Source: Roseomonas marmotae (GTDB taxonomy: Bacteria; Pseudomonadota; Alphaproteobacteria; Acetobacterales; Acetobacteraceae). Taken from it: a stretch of DNA of 59,993 nucleotides. Positions 58,166 through 59,993 of the stretch are shown one piece after another. The DNA lies in NCBI RefSeq assembly GCF_017654485.1, contig NZ_CP061097.1, positions 1-59,993 on the forward strand, written 5' to 3'. How positions within the stretch are numbered: position 1 is the first letter of the stretch; every line of letters starts with the position of its first letter. The notes below the pieces were generated by a model. It saw only the letters and a program-made list of their open reading frames with translations. It made no database searches and had not been told where the DNA came from. A program made the position numbers and the translations under genes.

Positions 58166-59344
58166 ATGTCCATGAGTTACCGAGGCCCCCTCTGGGCCAG
58201 CCTCTGCCTGGCTTCCCTGTTTCTTGGCCCGGCCGCAGGGAGCGCCTGGGGGCAAGCGCCCGACCCTGCCCTGATCGAGGCGCGGCGTCAGCGCTCAAAC
58301 CCCTCAGTGGCGCTGTTGATGTATCGACATCTCGACGAGTTGCTGAACACCCGCCCCGTTGCGCCAGGCGAGGGAAGCTGGCGGCTAGAACGGTCGAACC
58401 TTGCCCTGCCAGACGATGCGCCCGTCACCATAGGCGGGAAGACGACCACCTTCGCCTCAGCTCTTCAAGAGTTGCGAGTCAACGCTGTCCTGGTCCTGCG
58501 AGATGGTCGGCTGGTGCGGGAGGTGCACCGCAACGGCGGTACTGAGGAGAGCCGCTACATCGGCTTCTCCATGTCGAAGTCCTGGATGTCCGTTCTGATC
58601 GGCATCGCAATTCAGCAGGGCCATATCGGCGGTGTAGATGATCGGGTCGTGAAATACCTGCCCGAACTGGCTGGCTCGGGCTACGACAACGTCACCCTGC
58701 GGGACTTGCTGACGATGCGTGCTGGCACCTCCTGGGTGGAGGACTACTCCCCTGGCACAGAACTGGACCGGGTGCGAGACGCTTCCGCCAATACAGAGAC
58801 GGCCTATTACGAGGACATCGCGGGAAGTCTCCGCGCAGTGGAGCCACCTGGCTCCCGGTTCAATTACTCCACCCTCGACACCGAACTGGCCGGCGTGATC
58901 CTGGCGCGAGCCACAGGGCGCTCCGTGGCCGAGTACATGAGCGAGGTTCTCTGGAAGCCGGCCGGCATGGAGGCGCCTGGTTACTGGCTCATGCAAGGCC
59001 CTACAGGGCGGCAGCACGAATGGTATGGCGTCGGCTTCGGCGCCAGGCTGCGTGATTATGCCAGGTTGGGCCAGATGATGCTCGACGGTGGCGTTGCTAA
59101 TGGCAAGCAGATCGTTTCCAAAGACTGGGTGGAAGCCTCTACGCGTTCGGAGGACGGGCGCTACTTCTACTTCTGGTGGGGGATCCCCGGCGTGGACGGC
59201 TTCTCCGCCAATGGCATCGGCGGTCAGCGTGTCTTCGTGGACCGCGCGACGCGCACGGTGATGGTGCTCGCCAGCTACGCGGCAGTCACCGGCGAGGCAC
59301 GCGGCGCGGACCTGTTCAAGTCAGTCATCTCTGCCCTGCGCTGA
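58166..59344 (+). CDS. Class C beta-lactamase-fold serine hydrolase
   Basis: 392 residues with a Sec signal peptide (LWASLCLASLFLGPAAGSAW). The catalytic S-x-x-K is in IGFSMSKSWMS (about residues 135-138), followed by LLTMRAGTSWVEDYSPGTEL and the Tyr motif FNYSTLDTEL (about 231). The C-terminus has FYFWWGIPGVDGFSANGIGG in place of KTG. The pattern resembles 6-aminohexanoate-dimer hydrolases and esterases rather than antibiotic-resistance enzymes. Periplasmic amidase or esterase is likely. GGAGGAAGAT precedes the ATG at 58166. Confidence 0.88.
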   Translation: MSMSYRGPLWASLCLASLFLGPAAGSAWGQAPDPALIEARRQRSNPSVALLMYRHLDELLNTRPVAPGEGSWRLERSNLALPDDAPVTIGGKTTTFASALQELRVNAVLVLRDGRLVREVHRNGGTEESRYIGFSMSKSWMSVLIGIAIQQGHIGGVDDRVVKYLPELAGSGYDNVTLRDLLTMRAGTSWVEDYSPGTELDRVRDASANTETAYYEDIAGSLRAVEPPGSRFNYSTLDTELAGVILARATGRSVAEYMSEVLWKPAGMEAPGYWLMQGPTGRQHEWYGVGFGARLRDYARLGQMMLDGGVANGKQIVSKDWVEASTRSEDGRYFYFWWGIPGVDGFSANGIGGQRVFVDRATRTVMVLASYAAVTGEARGADLFKSVISALR

Positions 59345-59657
59345 ACACGGTCAGTTCTCATCCTCTGAATCTGGGGAGAACCCACTACATCCTCTTATAC
59401 AAAGCTTGCGCGGTCATACGCCAAGGTTGCTGGCCGCCCGTTCGCGCGTCCGCTTGGCCGCGGTGACTTCGGCTTGGCAGACGGCCGTGGTTGCCTCAAC
59501 GCCGAATCGGCATCACCTCCGTAGCACGGCCGAATGCGGCAATTGCCGGCCGTCGGCTTCGTGAGCACGACCCCCAACGATTATCGGGCAAGCGGCGCCG
59601 CCAGCGGATGGCGCACGCATATGCCACCCATGATGGCGGTTGTTGCTGATAGCCGGT
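59345..59657. other. No recognisable gene
   Basis: The 313 nt after the serine hydrolase show only short frames without ribosome sites. I see no terminator with a U-tract. Confidence 0.35.
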
Positions 59658-59846
59658 TCAGCGCGTCACCACGGCGATGCGCAGCAACTCGGCGGTCCGG
59701 AACAGGATGGTGGCACAGGGCTCCCGGCTATGCGCTGCGCGTATCGCCAGATGCTCGATGGCGGTGACGGCAGCGTCGATGTCTTGCTGGAGATCTTTCC
59801 TGATAAGGGTCCGGAGCGCAGAGGAGGCGGGCTGCACAACGTTCAT
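59658..59846 (-). CDS. Small hypothetical protein, 62 aa
   Basis: MNVVQPASSALRTLIRKDLQ, then DIDAAVTAIEHLAIRAAHSR and ILFRTAELLRIAVVTR: an all-helical small protein with no family recognised. GAGGGA about 8 nt upstream of the ATG supports translation. Near the window edge, so its context is incomplete. Confidence 0.4.
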   Translation of the reverse strand: MNVVQPASSALRTLIRKDLQQDIDAAVTAIEHLAIRAAHSREPCATILFRTAELLRIAVVTR

Positions 59847-59993
59847 CGGCGTGGTCCCTCGGTGTGATAGCGCTCACTATTACGTGAGCGTAGCGATGCT
59901 ATCGTGAAGTGCCGGCACCACAATCAACGTAATTTGGATGATGCCTCTCATTTTGAGACATGGTTTGAATCTGAAATTCAAAGGTTCTTACAG

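Overview
The window is about 60 kb of GC-rich DNA that looks like an Acetobacteraceae (Roseomonas-like) plasmid or accessory chromosomal island. This rests on the codon and GC character, a sorbosone-dehydrogenase-type gene, a Bug-type solute receptor, SMP-30 and amidohydrolase enzymes, and a very high load of IS5, IS66, IS256, IS6, IS1182 and IS701-like elements. It is a mosaic: short blocks of working genes separated by insertion sequences and gene fragments. I see no rRNA, no complete tRNA and no CRISPR array.

Layout. 0-6.3 kb: a Tat-exported LigI-like amidohydrolase, then a two-gene McrBC-type (type IV) restriction system directly behind a dead IS5 transposase. 6.4-10.4 kb: a Bug receptor, a decayed IclR regulator and two tandem metallo-beta-lactamase-fold proteins of the flavodiiron/ODP type. 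10.4-11.9 kb: copy 1 of an IS701-like element. 12-16.2 kb: RadC-like protein, secreted nuclease, an HNH nuclease/methyltransferase pair and a cold-shock protein. 16.4-26.9 kb: a defence- and mobility-flavoured stretch with an HTH-dynamin-like GTPase, an integrase relic, an SRA-HNH type IV endonuclease, a DEDDh exonuclease, an AbrB/PemK toxin-antitoxin pair, and a VapE-type primase-helicase followed by about 0.9 kb of repeat-rich, origin-like DNA.

28.3-36.8 kb is a coherent catabolic island. A XRE-cupin regulator lies divergent from a PuuB-like FAD oxidase. Facing them is a six-gene operon: a spermidine/putrescine-type ABC transporter (ATPase, two permeases, binding protein) followed by small and large subunits of an N,N-dimethylformamidase-like amidohydrolase. 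The genes overlap or nearly touch, so uptake and hydrolysis of an amide- or amine-type nitrogen compound is the natural reading; the substrate cannot be told from the sequence.

37-48 kb is an IS graveyard (fragments of a phage-type exonuclease, a resolvase, a HEPN-like protein, an unknown protein) with a GST gene, ending at copy 2 of the same IS701-like element in inverted orientation. 48-53.4 kb holds small secreted proteins, a lectin-like exported protein and a probable plasmid replication/partition block (winged-helix Rep-like protein, ParA, ribbon-helix-helix partner) in which clusters of palindromic CCGACAT/ATGTCGG-type repeats lie before, inside and after the par genes. 53.6-60 kb holds a sorbosone-dehydrogenase-family gene whose 5' end is split by an IS256 element with a perfect 8-bp target duplication, an SMP-30 lactonase and a class-C-like serine hydrolase.

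The items most worth follow-up are the repeat clusters embedded in parA, the HTH-dynamin GTPase, the repeat-rich region behind the VapE gene, the paired ODP-like proteins with eroded metal sites, the dimethylformamidase/ABC operon and a perfect 46-bp palindrome at 38.9 kb.
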